Source: Cystobacter fuscus (GTDB lineage: Bacteria; Myxococcota; Myxococcia; Myxococcales; Myxococcaceae). From it: a stretch of 64,000 nucleotides of DNA. The notes beneath the pieces were generated by a model, which ran no database searches, was not told where the DNA came from, and worked only from the letters and a program-made list of their open reading frames with translations. A program made the translations under genes and the position numbers. The DNA lies in contig NZ_CP022098.1 of NCBI RefSeq assembly GCF_002305875.1, forward strand, positions 6,262,001 to 6,326,000, written 5' to 3'. Of the stretch, positions 1 to 10,101 are shown in pieces (the stretch's first letter is position 1; the number at the start of each line of letters is the position of its first letter).

Positions 1-650
1 CAGCTCAGCGGCTTCCTGTCGCCCCTGTGTGGGGGCTTCGCGGTGCTGCTGTGCTTCTTCGGCCCGTCGGCCGTGCGGATGGATCTGCGGATGGATCTCC
101 CCCGGTTGGAGCAGCTGCGCGCGCTGCCGCTCACGGGCCGGCAGGTGGTGGCCGCGGAGCTGGCCGCGCCCGCGCTGGTGCTCGGAGTCGCGCAGGTGGG
201 GCTGCTGGCGGTGGCGGTGGGCGGCTCGGTGTGGCGCGCGGAGGGGTGGGACGAGCTGTGGGTGGCGCTGGGGCTGGGGCGGTGTGGCTCCTGCCCGCGG
301 TGACGCTGGGTGGGCTCTTCGTGCAGAACGCGGCGGTGGTGCTCTTTCCGGCCTGGCTGCCGCCCGAGGGCGAGCGGGCGCGGGGGCTGGAGGCCATCGG
401 CCAGCGGCTGTTGACGCTGGTGGGCACGATGGTGGTGTTGCTCGTGGGGATGCTGCCCGCGGCGTTCCTGGCGGCGGTGGTGGGCTTCGGGCTGTACCAG
501 CTCCTGGACGCCGGGGTGTGGGCACTGCCCTTCGCGGGCTTCACCGCGGCGCTGGTGCTGGTGACCGAGGTGGCCCTGGGCATCGTGGCCCTGGGCCATG
601 CCTTCGATCAGCTCGACGTGTCGGTGGAAGGCACGGGCGTGACGTCCTGA
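1..650 (+). pseudogene. ABC exporter permease, 5'-truncated by the window edge and frameshifted
   Basis: The reading frame is open from base 1, so the gene begins before the window. It encodes membrane-protein-like sequence including VRMDLRMDLPRLEQLRALPL and several hydrophobic stretches, then hits a stop at 301-303. The same kind of sequence continues in another frame (VWLLPAVTLGGLFVQNAAVV) to a stop at 648-650. Adding one G to the G-run at 276-279 would join the halves seamlessly. The sequence resembles ABC-2-type exporter permeases of myxobacteria; this family call is from recollection of the motif style. The break may be a real mutation or a homopolymer sequencing error. The gene ends one base before the convergent zinc-ribbon gene. 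Confidence 0.6.
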
Positions 651-651
651 G

Positions 652-960
652 TCAGTGGGGCCCGGCCACGTCCGGGGGCGCGGACAACGTGCGCACCACC
701 ACCGCGCGGCAGGCCCCGCACACGCTGCCGCCTCGTTCCCAGTGCACCTGCTCCTCCAGCTCCTGGGGGGACTCGGAGCCGTTCTCGAGCCGCTTGAGCA
801 ACGTGGCGAGCTCATCCTCCGCGTCCGGGGTGCCCGGCCGCGCGGCGGTGCCGATCACGTCCTGCTCCCCCTCGAGCACGAGGGTGAAGCGATAGTACAG
901 CTCGACCGGGGCGATGACGCGCCCGCAAGCGGCGCACGTCTTGGAGCGGGGGCCGGGCAT
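652..960 (-). CDS. Small zinc-ribbon protein, 102 aa
   Basis: Function unknown. Two CxxC pairs (C9/C12 and C81/C84) at opposite ends of the protein could form one metal-binding ribbon. Between them lie a short beta-like segment (ELYYRFTLVLEGEQD) and an acidic helix. It starts at an ATG and lies nine bases downstream of the secreted-protein gene at 970-1329 on the same strand, so the two may be co-transcribed. It converges with the exporter permease with a single base between the stops. No signal peptide is seen, so it is probably cytoplasmic. Confidence 0.75.
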   Translation of the reverse strand: MPGPRSKTCAACGRVIAPVELYYRFTLVLEGEQDVIGTAARPGTPDAEDELATLLKRLENGSESPQELEEQVHWERGGSVCGACRAVVVRTLSAPPDVAGPH

Positions 961-969
961 GGCGCGGGA

Positions 970-1329
970 CTACTGCTCGCTGGCGTCCTCGCTCCCGCGG
1001 CTGCTGGAGACGCCGAAGGTGTTGGCCGCGGCGATGTCGCGGGTGGTGCCCTTGTAGGCGCGCCAGGCGAAGGGCGCGGTGACGGCGAAGGCGATGACGG
1101 CCAGTCCGATGGCCTTCCAGGGAATGGGCTCTTCCTTGACCTTGATGTCCTTGGTGTAGGCGTTGATGTTGGACTTCGGCCGGGCGCGCGCGGCGTTGCG
1201 CTCCTCCAGGGTCATCTCCGTGTCCTGGTAGGAGTTGAGCTGCCGGCGCTGCTGGGGCTGGGAGAGGGCGGCGCCTCCCGAGACGAGCACGAGGACGGCC
1301 AACAGACGCGAGAAGCGGGACAAGTGCAT
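970..1329 (-). CDS. Small membrane-anchored protein with N-terminal signal sequence
   Basis: A 119-aa protein starting at MHLSRFSRLLAVLVLV, which is a typical signal sequence followed by an AxS-like cleavage site. A start six codons further upstream is possible but lengthens the charged N-terminus unhelpfully. A second hydrophobic segment (IGLAVIAFAVTAPFAW, about residues 76-91) suggests a single membrane anchor with a short tail rich in Ser and Glu. No enzyme motif is visible and I do not recognise the family. It is divergent from sppA, the two starts being about 80 bases apart. Confidence 0.65.
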   Translation of the reverse strand: MHLSRFSRLLAVLVLVSGGAALSQPQQRRQLNSYQDTEMTLEERNAARARPKSNINAYTKDIKVKEEPIPWKAIGLAVIAFAVTAPFAWRAYKGTTRDIAAANTFGVSSSRGSEDASEQ

Positions 1330-1410
1330 GGGCGGGCAGCCTATCACGACCTGACAGCAGCCAAGAACAGGGCTTGCTTCGCCTCCCGGGCTCCACTAGG
1401 CGCGGCTGCC

Positions 1411-3120
1411 GTGCGCCTGCTCTTCGTTCCCCTGGTCAACCTGTTGTTGTTGCTCCGTGCCCTGCTGGGCCTGCCGCTGCGCCTGTTGGGGGCCCGGAGT
1501 CGCCCCTCCTACGTGCGCTTCCGGTTGTCGGGAGACCCCGCCTACCGCGAGCCGGGGCGCGCGCCCCGCCTGGGTCTGCTCGGTACCCAGGGGCGTCCGG
1601 AGCCCGCCACGGTGACGTCCCTGGAGCGCCTGCGCGAGGACCTCGCCCTCCTGGCGAGGGATCCGGCGATCAAGGGCATCCTCCTGGAGATGGGCGAGCT
1701 GGCGGTGCCGCCGGCCAAGCGGGACGTGCTGGTGAAGCTGCTCGCGGACTTCCGGGCGGCGGGCAAGCGGGTGGTGGCCTGGGCGGTGAGCACGGACAGC
1801 CTGGGCTATCAGGTGATGTGCTCGGCGGACGAGGTGCTGCTCAGCCCCGCGGGGCGGCTGGAGCTGGTGGGCTACGCGGCGGAGGCCACCGCGCTGGGCG
1901 AGGGCCTGGGCCGGCTGGGCATCCAGGCGCACTTCTTCCGGCGCGGCGAGTACAAGACGGCGCCCGAGCTCTTCACGCACCCCCAGGTGTCGGACATCCA
2001 GCGGCGCACGCTGGAGGCCTTCCTGGATGAGCGCTACGGGGAGCTGGTGGATACCGTGGCGAGGGGCCGGCGCCGCACGCCCGAGGAGGTGCGGCGGTGG
2101 ATCGACGTGGGGCCCTACAGTGCCCGGCGCGCGGCGGCCGAGGGGCTCGTCGACGGGCTGTGCGACGAGATGGACCTGCCGAAACGGCTGGGCCTGAGCA
2201 CCGGCGAGGACGAGGAGGGGGAGGGGGTGGAGTCCATGGAGCTGTACCGGGCGCGGCTGCCGTGGCCGCCGGTGCGGTGGCGGAAGCTGAAGCGCAAGCC
2301 CCGGCTCGCGGTGGTGCCGGTGTCGGGGATGATCGTCACGGGCAAGGGCGGCACGGGCGTGGGTCCGGAGCTGTCGGGCTCGGAGACGGTGGTGAAGGCG
2401 CTGCGCGCGGCGGGGAGGGATCGGCGCTCGCGCGCGGTGGTGTTGTACGTGGCGAGCTCGGGGGGCTCGGCGGTGGCCTCGGAGATCATCCTGGAGGCGG
2501 TGCAGCGGGTGGCCCGGAAGAAGCCCGTCATCGCCTTCGTGGACCGGGTGGCGGCCAGCGGCGGCTACATGGCGGCGCTGGGCGCGCGGGAGATCTGGGC
2601 CACGCCGCACGCCATCGTGGGCTCCATTGGCGTGTTCGGAGGGAAGTTCGACGTCTCCGGGCTGCTGGCGAAGCTGGGGGTGCACCGCACGCTCATCACC
2701 CGGGGCGAGAGCGCGGGCATGTTCTCCTCCTCGCGCGGCTTCACCGAGCGCGAGCGGGAGCTGATGGAGGCGGAGATGGAGGAGACCTACCAGGCCTTCC
2801 TGGAGCGGGTGGCCCGGGCGCGGGGGCGCACCACGGAGGAGATCCACGCGCTGGCGGAGGGGCGGGTGTACAGCGGGCAGCGGGCGCGCGCGGCGGGGCT
2901 GGTGGACCGGACGGAGGGCGGCTTCGAGGAGGCGTGCGCGCGGGCCATGGAGCTGGCGAAGGTGCCGGGGCCCTTCGAGCTGAAGACGTTCGGAGGTGGC
3001 GGCCGGCGCTTCTCGCTGCTGCGGCTGTTGTTGGGGGGCGGCGCCCAGACGGGCACGTATGCCTTCTGCCCGACGGCGTGGAGCCTGGAGGGCTTCGGAA
3101 GAGGGGAGCGCTTCGAGTAG
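1411..3120 (+). CDS. sppA: Signal peptide peptidase SppA, 67K type
   Basis: A 569-aa membrane serine protease of family S49 with the tandem-repeat architecture of the long SppA form, slightly shorter than the roughly 620 residues of E. coli SppA. SppA digests signal peptides left in the inner membrane. A hydrophobic N-terminus (LLFVPLVNLLLLLRALLGL) provides the anchor. The catalytic dyad is visible: Lys182 in GEYKTAPELF (first repeat) and Ser383 in RVAASGGYMAAL (second repeat). The GTG at 1411 is chosen because it sits directly before the anchor; upstream in-frame sequence is not protein-like. The frame stays open for several hundred bases upstream, but that stretch shadows the minus-strand genes. 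Confidence 0.9.
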   Translation: MRLLFVPLVNLLLLLRALLGLPLRLLGARSRPSYVRFRLSGDPAYREPGRAPRLGLLGTQGRPEPATVTSLERLREDLALLARDPAIKGILLEMGELAVPPAKRDVLVKLLADFRAAGKRVVAWAVSTDSLGYQVMCSADEVLLSPAGRLELVGYAAEATALGEGLGRLGIQAHFFRRGEYKTAPELFTHPQVSDIQRRTLEAFLDERYGELVDTVARGRRRTPEEVRRWIDVGPYSARRAAAEGLVDGLCDEMDLPKRLGLSTGEDEEGEGVESMELYRARLPWPPVRWRKLKRKPRLAVVPVSGMIVTGKGGTGVGPELSGSETVVKALRAAGRDRRSRAVVLYVASSGGSAVASEIILEAVQRVARKKPVIAFVDRVAASGGYMAALGAREIWATPHAIVGSIGVFGGKFDVSGLLAKLGVHRTLITRGESAGMFSSSRGFTERERELMEAEMEETYQAFLERVARARGRTTEEIHALAEGRVYSGQRARAAGLVDRTEGGFEEACARAMELAKVPGPFELKTFGGGGRRFSLLRLLLGGGAQTGTYAFCPTAWSLEGFGRGERFE

Positions 3121-3133
3121 CCTCGTGCCTCGC

Positions 3134-3664
3134 ATGGCGCGACCCTGTCCCCTGTGCGCGAACGAGCAGCTTCGGCCCCTGCGTGTCTCCCACGTGGAGG
3201 TGGGCACGTGCGTCCAGTGCCACGGGCTGTGGTTTCCCCGGGGGGCGTGGGCGCGCGTGCCGGATCGTCCTCCCCTGCGGGCCTTCCTCGGAGCGGCGCG
3301 CCGGGCCCCCTCGCGCTGCCGGAAGAAGGGCCACCTGATTCCCCCGGAGCGCGGCACGTGCGCCACCTGCGCCAGCGCCCCCCTGGCCTGTCCGGACTGT
3401 GGCCAGCGGCTCGCCCGGGTGGTGACGCGCGCCGGCCCCGTGGAGGTCTGCCCGCACTGCGAGGGGCTCTGGTTGGACGCGGGCGGCTACGCGCGGCTGG
3501 AGGGCGTGACGGATCTCCAGGCGGCTCCCGCCAGCGCGGGGAAGACTTCCATCCAGACATGCTCGGCATGCGCTGACACGATTCAGTCAGACATGTTCGT
3601 GTATGAGGGAGATGTCTATTGTTCCCGCTGCCGGCCTCCGGGCGCCGTCCCCCGGCAGCGGTAG
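3134..3664 (+). CDS. Zinc-ribbon protein with TFIIB-type motifs
   Basis: A 176-aa protein with at least seven CxxC pairs: CPLC, CVQC, CATC, CPDC, CPHC, CSAC and CSRC. The CVQCHGLWFPRGAW and CPHCEGLWLDAGGY segments fit the zf-TFIIB-like family (C..C.G.W), found in many bacterial proteins of unknown role. It is likely a multi-zinc scaffold that binds protein or nucleic acid; this is inference. The start is the ATG at 3134; a GTG at 3125 in the same frame is an alternative. It follows sppA by 13 bases and is probably translated from the same transcript. Confidence 0.75.
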   Translation: MARPCPLCANEQLRPLRVSHVEVGTCVQCHGLWFPRGAWARVPDRPPLRAFLGAARRAPSRCRKKGHLIPPERGTCATCASAPLACPDCGQRLARVVTRAGPVEVCPHCEGLWLDAGGYARLEGVTDLQAAPASAGKTSIQTCSACADTIQSDMFVYEGDVYCSRCRPPGAVPRQR

Positions 3665-3757
3665 AAGGCGCCTCGGAGCGCGTCGCCGTTCAAATGCAGA
3701 CACTTTGCTCGACGCATTGCAGCAATTGACGCGCCGCAACACCCTCTGGGGGAATCG

Positions 3758-3765
3758 AAACGTTT
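3758..3765. promoter_or_regulatory. Candidate LacI-family operator AAACGTTT
   Basis: A perfect 8-bp palindrome AAACGTTT in the context TCGAAACGTTTGCG lies about 180 bases upstream of the sugar/peptide ABC operon. LacI-type sugar regulators commonly bind sites of the form GAAACNNTTTC or AAACGTTT. No LacI gene is in the window, so the assignment rests on the motif and the beta-glucosidase context. A TTGACG box lies just upstream (3726-3731) without a convincing -10 at 17 bp. Confidence 0.35.
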
Positions 3766-3883
3766 GCGGAAATCGATTGGAGGGCTTTTTCCGCTGGAGA
3801 TTCGTGGTAATCAACGATGCGTGAAGGAGGTCCGAAAGGGCACTCCCTCGTGAAGCGGATCCCCCACAGCCCCAGCAGACCCA

Positions 3884-3914
3884 CCCGCTCCGTCCCGGAG
3901 CGGGCTCAAGCCCG
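3884..3914 (+). promoter_or_regulatory. Overlapping alternative hairpins in the ABC operon leader
   Basis: CCCGCTCCG (3884-3892) pairs perfectly with CGGAGCGGG (3896-3904) across a 3-nt loop. The last bases of that stem also form CGGGC (3901-3905) pairing with GCCCG (3910-3914) around TCAA. The two stems cannot form together. The structure ends about 30 bases before the permease GTG. No uridine run follows, so it would act on translation or RNA stability rather than as a simple terminator. Confidence 0.4.
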
Positions 3915-3944
3915 AGACATCTTCATCGCGGAGAGTCAAGCGCC

Positions 3945-4922
3945 GTGCGTCATCTATTGAAGAACCTGGGGCTCTATGCCCTCGCCGCGTGGGCCTCGCT
4001 CACGCTCAATTTCATCATCCCCCGGATGATGCCGGGAGACCCCGCGTCGGCGATGTTCGCGCGCTTCGCGGGTCAACTCCAGCCCGAGGCCATCGAGGCC
4101 CTGCGCGCCGCGTTTGGTTTCACCAACGAGCCGCTGCTGCAGCAATACTTCACATATCTGTCCCATATGTTCCAGGGAGATCTGGGCATCTCCGTGGCTT
4201 ATTTCCCGGCGTCGGTGACGGAGGTCATCGGCACGGGGTTGGGGTGGACGCTGCTGCTGTCGGGCACCGCGGTGATGATCAGCTTCGCGCTGGGCTCGCT
4301 GCTTGGGGTGATCGCCACTTGGCGGCGCGGGGGCTGGCTCGACTCGACGCTGCCCCCGCTGCTCAGCTTCCTGGGCGCCTTTCCCTACTTCTGGCTGGCG
4401 ATGGTGGTGCTCTACGGGCTGGGCTACTCGCTGGGCGCCTTCCCGCTGCGCCACGCCTACAGCGACATGATCGCGCCGTCGCTGAGCGGTGAGTTCATCG
4501 CGAGCGTCGCCGAGCACATGGTGCTGCCCGCCACGTCGATCGTCGTCGCCTCGCTGGGCGGGTGGATGCTCGGCATGCGCAGCACGATGGTGGGTGTGCT
4601 GGCCGAGGACTACATCTCGCTGGCCAACGCCAAGGGCCTGTCGCAGGGGCGCATCATGTTCCACTACGCCGCGCGCAACGCCCTGCTGCCCAACATCACC
4701 GGGTTCGGCATGGCGATCGGCTTCGTGCTGTCCGGCTCGCTGCTCACCGAGATCGTGTTCTCGTACCCCGGGCAGGGCTACCTGCTCATCCAGGCGGTGC
4801 GCAACCAGGACTACCCGCTCATGCAGGGCATCTTCCTGACGATCACCCTGGCGGTGCTGGGCGCCAATCTCCTCGTGGACATCCTCTATGTATGGCTCGA
4901 TCCCCGGACGCGTGCGCGCTAA
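3945..4922 (+). CDS. ABC transporter permease, oligopeptide/oligosaccharide type (DppB-like)
   Basis: A 325-aa integral membrane protein, first gene of a five-gene importer and hydrolase operon. It has the DppB/OppB layout: an N-terminal transmembrane helix, a periplasmic stretch with PRMMPGDPASAMFARF, then five further hydrophobic segments. The cytoplasmic coupling (EAA-like) loop is near LANAKGLSQGRIMFHYAARN. The GTG at 3945 is the first usable start and begins a normal N-terminus (MRHLLKNLGLYALAAWASL). Family 5 importers carry peptides in many bacteria, but the downstream GH1 enzyme argues for beta-glucosides or cello-oligosaccharides here; that substrate is inference. Confidence 0.85.
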   Translation: MRHLLKNLGLYALAAWASLTLNFIIPRMMPGDPASAMFARFAGQLQPEAIEALRAAFGFTNEPLLQQYFTYLSHMFQGDLGISVAYFPASVTEVIGTGLGWTLLLSGTAVMISFALGSLLGVIATWRRGGWLDSTLPPLLSFLGAFPYFWLAMVVLYGLGYSLGAFPLRHAYSDMIAPSLSGEFIASVAEHMVLPATSIVVASLGGWMLGMRSTMVGVLAEDYISLANAKGLSQGRIMFHYAARNALLPNITGFGMAIGFVLSGSLLTEIVFSYPGQGYLLIQAVRNQDYPLMQGIFLTITLAVLGANLLVDILYVWLDPRTRAR

Positions 4923-4947
4923 CGGGAGTCGAGGGCGGGAGCCTACA

Positions 4948-5926
4948 ATGCAAGTCGCGAATCAAAGTGTTGCGCAAATGGGCGAGGCGGGTGGCGTGAA
5001 GCCGGTGGCCCGGAGGAGTCCGCGCACGGGACTGCTCTGGCAGTTGCTGGGCAACCGCAAGGCGTCGGTGGGGGTGGGCCTGGTGCTCTTCTTCATCGCG
5101 ATGGCGCTCTTCGGGCCCCTGCTCGTGTCGCATGACCCGGGCGCGTTCGTGGGGGCGCCGCACGAGGCGCCCTCGGCCGAGTTCCCCTTGGGGACGACGG
5201 GGCAGGGCCAGGACGTGCTCGCGCAGACGGTGGCGGGCGCGCGCACGTCGCTCACGGTGGGCTTCATCGTGGGCCTGACGGTGATGGTGATTGGCGCCAT
5301 CATCGGCATGACGGCGGGCTACTTCGGAGGCTGGGTGGACAGCGCCCTGTCGCTGCTCACCAACGTGTTCCTCATCATCCCCGGCATGCCCATGGCCGTG
5401 GTCATCGCGGCCTACCTGCGGCCCGGGCCCGTCACCATCGGCGTGGTGCTGGTGGTCACCGGGTGGGCCTGGAACGCGCGCGTGCTGCGCTCGCAGATGC
5501 TGGCGTTGCGCGAGAAGGACTTCGTGTCCGCCGCGCTCGTGAGTGGCGAGGGCCACCTGCGCATCATCTTCCGGGAGATCCTCCCCAACATGACGTCGCT
5601 GCTGATGAGCGGCTTCATCTCCGCGACCATCTACGCCATTGGCGCCCAGGTGGGCCTGGAGTTCCTGGGCATCGGCGACGTGGGCGTGGTCACCTGGGGG
5701 ACGAACCTGTACTGGGCGAGCAACAACGCGGCGCTCTTGACGGGCGCGTGGTGGACGGTGGTGCCCACGGGCGTGTGTGTGGCGCTCGTCGGCTTCGCGC
5801 TCGTGCTCATCAACTTCGCGATCGACGAGATGACCAACCCCCGGCTGCGCACGGATCGCGGTTGGACGCGCATGCTCAAGCTCAACAAACTGGAAGAGGG
5901 TCTGTCGACCCCGGTGGTGAAGCGTC

Positions 5927-5937
<11 letters not shown>
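4948..5937 (+). CDS. ABC transporter permease, oligopeptide/oligosaccharide type (DppC-like)
   Basis: A 329-aa partner permease. The N-terminus (about 35 residues) is cytoplasmic, then a helix VGVGLVLFFIAMALFGPLLV, a periplasmic segment with the family motif FPLGTTGQGQDVLAQTVAGA, and five more membrane segments. The coupling loop is around SGEGHLRIIFREILPN. The ATG at 4948 is chosen because upstream residues in frame overlap the preceding gene's 3' end; it lies 25 bases after the previous stop. It overlaps the following ATPase gene by 11 bases, pointing to translational coupling. Confidence 0.88.
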
Positions 5938-6912
<975 letters not shown>

Positions 6913-6916
<4 letters not shown>

Positions 6917-7938
6917 CGACCCCCGCTCCCGAGCGTCAGCCGCTCCTCGAGGTCAAGAACCTCACCAAGTACTTCAACGTGGGCGGTGGCTTCAAACCGA
7001 AGCGCCTGCGCGCCCTCAACGACATCTCCTTCTCCCTCCATGAGCGCGAGGTCATCGCGCTGGTGGGGGAGTCGGGCAGTGGCAAGAGCACCATCGCGCG
7101 GTTGATCGCGCGGCTCATGCCCGTGTCGGGCGGGAAGATCGTCTTCAAGGGACGGGACGTCCTCGCCGAGGAGCCGAAGCACGCGTCGCGTGACTACCGC
7201 TCGCTCGTGCAGATGATCTTCCAGGATCCGTTCGGCTCGTTGAACCCGGTGCACACGCTCGGCTACCACCTCGAGCGGCCGCTGATGCTGCACAACAAGG
7301 CGAGAACCGACGAGGAGCTCCGGGCGCGCGTGCACGAGCTGCTCACGACGGTCGACCTCAACCCGGCCGCGGAGGTCGCGGAGAAGCATCCGCACCAGCT
7401 CTCGGGTGGACAGCGCCAGCGCGTGGCGATCGCGCGTGCCCTGGCGCCCGAGCCCTCCGTCATCCTGGCCGACGAGCCCATCTCCATGTTGGACGTCTCC
7501 ATCCGGGTGGGCGTGCTCAACCTGATGGAGCGCCTCAAGGAGGAGCGGGGCATCTCCTACCTGTACATCACGCACGACCTCGCGAGCGCGCGCTACTTCG
7601 CGGACCGCACCATGGTGCTGTACGCGGGGCACCTGGTGGAGAGCGCTCCGAGCGAGGAGTTGATGCAGCGCCCGGCGCACCCCTACACCCAGTTGCTGTT
7701 GTCGGCGGTGCCGGATCCGACCAATCCCATGACGGGGGAGTTCAAGGGCAAGCCGGGCGCGCCCGTGCTCATCGATCCGCCTCCGGGCTGCCCGTTCGCC
7801 GCGCGCTGCCCCCACGTCCTGCCCGTCTGCCGCGAGCAGATGCCGGGCAGAACACAACTGGACGCGAACCGTTGGGTGAGCTGCCACCTCCACGGCCAGG
7901 GCACCGCGGCCGCTCCGGAGAAGACCGCCGAGGCGTAG
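6913..7938 (+). CDS. ABC transporter ATP-binding protein (DppF-like)
   Basis: A 341-aa second ATPase forming a heterodimer with the DppD-like subunit. Motifs visible are Walker A GESGSGKST, signature LSGGQRQRV, Walker B VILADEPISMLD and switch YITHDLA. The C-terminal extension again has a Cys cluster (CPFAARCPHVLPVC). The ATG at 6913 gives a 4-base overlap with the preceding stop. The beta-glucosidase gene starts 42 bases downstream on the same strand, so it is probably part of the same transcript. Confidence 0.9.
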
Positions 7939-7980
7939 CGCCCCTCCTTCTTCCCTCGTTCAAGAGGCTCCAGCACACGT

Positions 7981-9354
7981 ATGTCACTCATCAGCTTCCC
8001 GAAGGATTTCCTCTGGGGTACCGCCACCTCGTCGTACCAGATCGAAGGCGCCGCGACGGAGGACGGGCGGGGCGAGTCGATCTGGGATCGCTTCTCCAAG
8101 ACGCCCGGCAAGGTGGGTGACGGGACGAACGGCGACGTGGCGTGTGATCACTATCACCGCTATCGCGAGGACATCGCCCTGATGAAGAGCCTGGGGATGC
8201 AGGCCTACCGCTTCTCGGTGGCGTGGCCGCGCATCCTGCCCACGGGCCGGGGCAAGGTGAATCAGAAGGGGCTCGACTTCTACAACCGCCTGGTGGACGG
8301 GTTGCTCGAGGCGGGCATCACCCCGTTCGTGACGCTCTACCACTGGGATCTCCCCCAGACGCTGCAGGATCAGGGCGGCTGGCCCCGGCGCTCCACCGCC
8401 GAGGCGTTCGTCGAGTACACGGAAGTCGTCGCGCGCGCGCTCGGGGATCGGGTGAAGAACTGGATCACCCACAACGAGCCCTGGTGCATCAGCCTGCTCA
8501 GCCACGAGAAGGGCCTGCACGCGCCGGGCATCAAGGACTTCCGGCTGGCACTCGCGGCGAGCCACCACGTGCTGCTGTCGCACGGCTGGGCGGTGCCCGT
8601 CATCCGCGCCGCGAGCCCGGGCGCCCAGGTGGGCATCACGCTGAACCTGTCGCCCGCGGAGCCCGCCTCGCCGAGCGCCGCCGACTACGACGCGTTCCGC
8701 CACCACGACGGCTACTTCAACCGCTGGTTCCTGGATCCGCTGTACGGGCGTCACTACCCGGCGGACATGATCGCGGACTACATCAAGGCCGGACACCTGC
8801 CGTCCGAGGGCTTCACGGTGGTGCAGCCGGGGGACCTCGAGGCGATCGCGGTGGACACCGACTTCCTGGGCGTCAACTACTACAACCGCGCGGTGCTGCG
8901 CAGCGACAAGGTGTCCGAGGAGAGGAACCACCCGCGCACGGTGCACCTCGCGCCCGAGTCGGAGTGGACGGAGATGGGCTGGGAGGTCCACCCGGACAGC
9001 CTGCGCAAGCTGCTCACGCGGCTGCACGTCGACTACGGGCCGCGCAAGTTGTACGTGACGGAGAACGGGGCAAGCTTCTCGACCCCGCCGGATGCCCAGG
9101 GCCGGGTGCCCGACGTGAAGCGGCTCAACTTCCTGCGCGACCACTTCCTCGCGGCCCGCAAGGCCATGGACGCGGGCGCGCCGCTGGCCGGCTACTTCGT
9201 CTGGTCCTTCATGGACAACTTCGAGTGGGATCGCGGCTACCTGCAGCGCTTCGGCATCGTCTGGGTGGACTACAAGACCCAGCAGCGCATCCCCAAGGAC
9301 AGCGCGCTCTGGTACCGGGACGTCATCAAGGCCAACGGCGTGCAGGTGCCCTGA
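7981..9354 (+). CDS. Beta-glucosidase, glycoside hydrolase family 1
   Basis: A 457-aa (beta/alpha)8-barrel retaining glycosidase that releases glucose from cellobiose or aryl/alkyl beta-glucosides. The GH1 N-terminal signature FLWGTATSSYQIEGA is present. The acid/base is Glu166 in THNEPW and the nucleophile Glu361 in VTENG. NYYNRAV and FVWSFMDNFEWDRGY are further conserved blocks. There is no signal peptide, so it is cytoplasmic, in line with hydrolysing sugar brought in by the preceding ABC importer. Length is normal for the family. It ends 39 bases before the convergent zinc-ribbon gene. Confidence 0.95.
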   Translation: MSLISFPKDFLWGTATSSYQIEGAATEDGRGESIWDRFSKTPGKVGDGTNGDVACDHYHRYREDIALMKSLGMQAYRFSVAWPRILPTGRGKVNQKGLDFYNRLVDGLLEAGITPFVTLYHWDLPQTLQDQGGWPRRSTAEAFVEYTEVVARALGDRVKNWITHNEPWCISLLSHEKGLHAPGIKDFRLALAASHHVLLSHGWAVPVIRAASPGAQVGITLNLSPAEPASPSAADYDAFRHHDGYFNRWFLDPLYGRHYPADMIADYIKAGHLPSEGFTVVQPGDLEAIAVDTDFLGVNYYNRAVLRSDKVSEERNHPRTVHLAPESEWTEMGWEVHPDSLRKLLTRLHVDYGPRKLYVTENGASFSTPPDAQGRVPDVKRLNFLRDHFLAARKAMDAGAPLAGYFVWSFMDNFEWDRGYLQRFGIVWVDYKTQQRIPKDSALWYRDVIKANGVQVP

Positions 9355-9393
9355 GATGCCGTCAAGCGCCCGAGAAGACGCTGGGCCCATCCT

Positions 9394-10101
9394 TCATGCA
9401 CGGACGAGTTGAAGGGCTCTCCTGCAGGTATCCGCGGCCCAGCTGTTGGGGGGAAATCTCTTGCCGAGCACCGTCAGGAGTTGGAGGAGGGAGGGCTTCC
9501 CACAGGGCAACTCTCCGTCCCATTGCTCCGGAACAAGATTCCCCTGAGCGTCGGGGACGCGACTCGTCAAGCCGAACAATGCACCGCATTCATAACGGGT
9601 AAAGGAGTCGTCCTGGTGCGCCGCGCCCGACCCGCAGATGGGGCAGGAGCCAGGGAGTCGCTCCGCCTTCAGCTCTCGTAACCGCAACCACACTCCGATT
9701 CCAGACTCGGGCAACTTGGGGGCGGGTCGGTTGCTCACCCCTTGCAACAGCCTACCGACGGGGACCCACTCTGGATGGCGGAGGCACCAACTGCCCACGA
9801 GTTCTAGCGCCCTCTCGGCGGACACGTTCCAACAAGGGGGAACAGCCTCCCACCCCCTGGGCTTCTCCTGCTCCTCCGGCTCTGGAGGGGCGTAGGCGCC
9901 CAGGCAGGCGTAGACCACCGTGCCTTCCGGAAAGTCCATCCCCGAGTTCTCGGGCGCGATCGGAGCTGAACCACAGATGGGGCAGTGAGGGGGCGGCTCC
10001 TCGTTGGTCGGCAGTTCTGGCAGGGCCGCGCTCAGACGCAACTGCCTTGGGTCCGAGAGATCCGTCCCGGGTGGCAGATGGGGGAAGATGGCATCTGTCA
10101 T
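9394..10101 (-). CDS. Hypothetical protein with two CPICGS zinc knuckles
   Basis: A 235-aa protein of unknown function. CPICGSA and CPICGSG occur about 100 residues apart, each followed by a weakly similar segment ending in a lone Cys (YACLGAYAP, YECGALFG). This suggests two related zinc-binding modules. The middle contains ERALELVGSWCLRHPEWVPVGRLL, probably helical. The start at 10101 is preferred over an ATG five codons upstream because AAGGA lies seven bases before it. No signal peptide. It converges with the beta-glucosidase gene. Third-position GC is lower than in neighbouring housekeeping genes. Confidence 0.7.
   Translation of the reverse strand: MTDAIFPHLPPGTDLSDPRQLRLSAALPELPTNEEPPPHCPICGSAPIAPENSGMDFPEGTVVYACLGAYAPPEPEEQEKPRGWEAVPPCWNVSAERALELVGSWCLRHPEWVPVGRLLQGVSNRPAPKLPESGIGVWLRLRELKAERLPGSCPICGSGAAHQDDSFTRYECGALFGLTSRVPDAQGNLVPEQWDGELPCGKPSLLQLLTVLGKRFPPNSWAADTCRRALQLVRA

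Noticed and set aside
655-1410. Long open frame continuing upstream of sppA for over 700 bases
   Set aside because: Its translation is low-complexity and lies antisense to two better-supported minus-strand genes; the SppA anchor starts at 1411.
3766-3794. Inverted repeat GCGGAAA / TTTCCGC with a 15-nt loop
   Set aside because: Long loop, short stem and no T-run; not convincing as terminator or operator.
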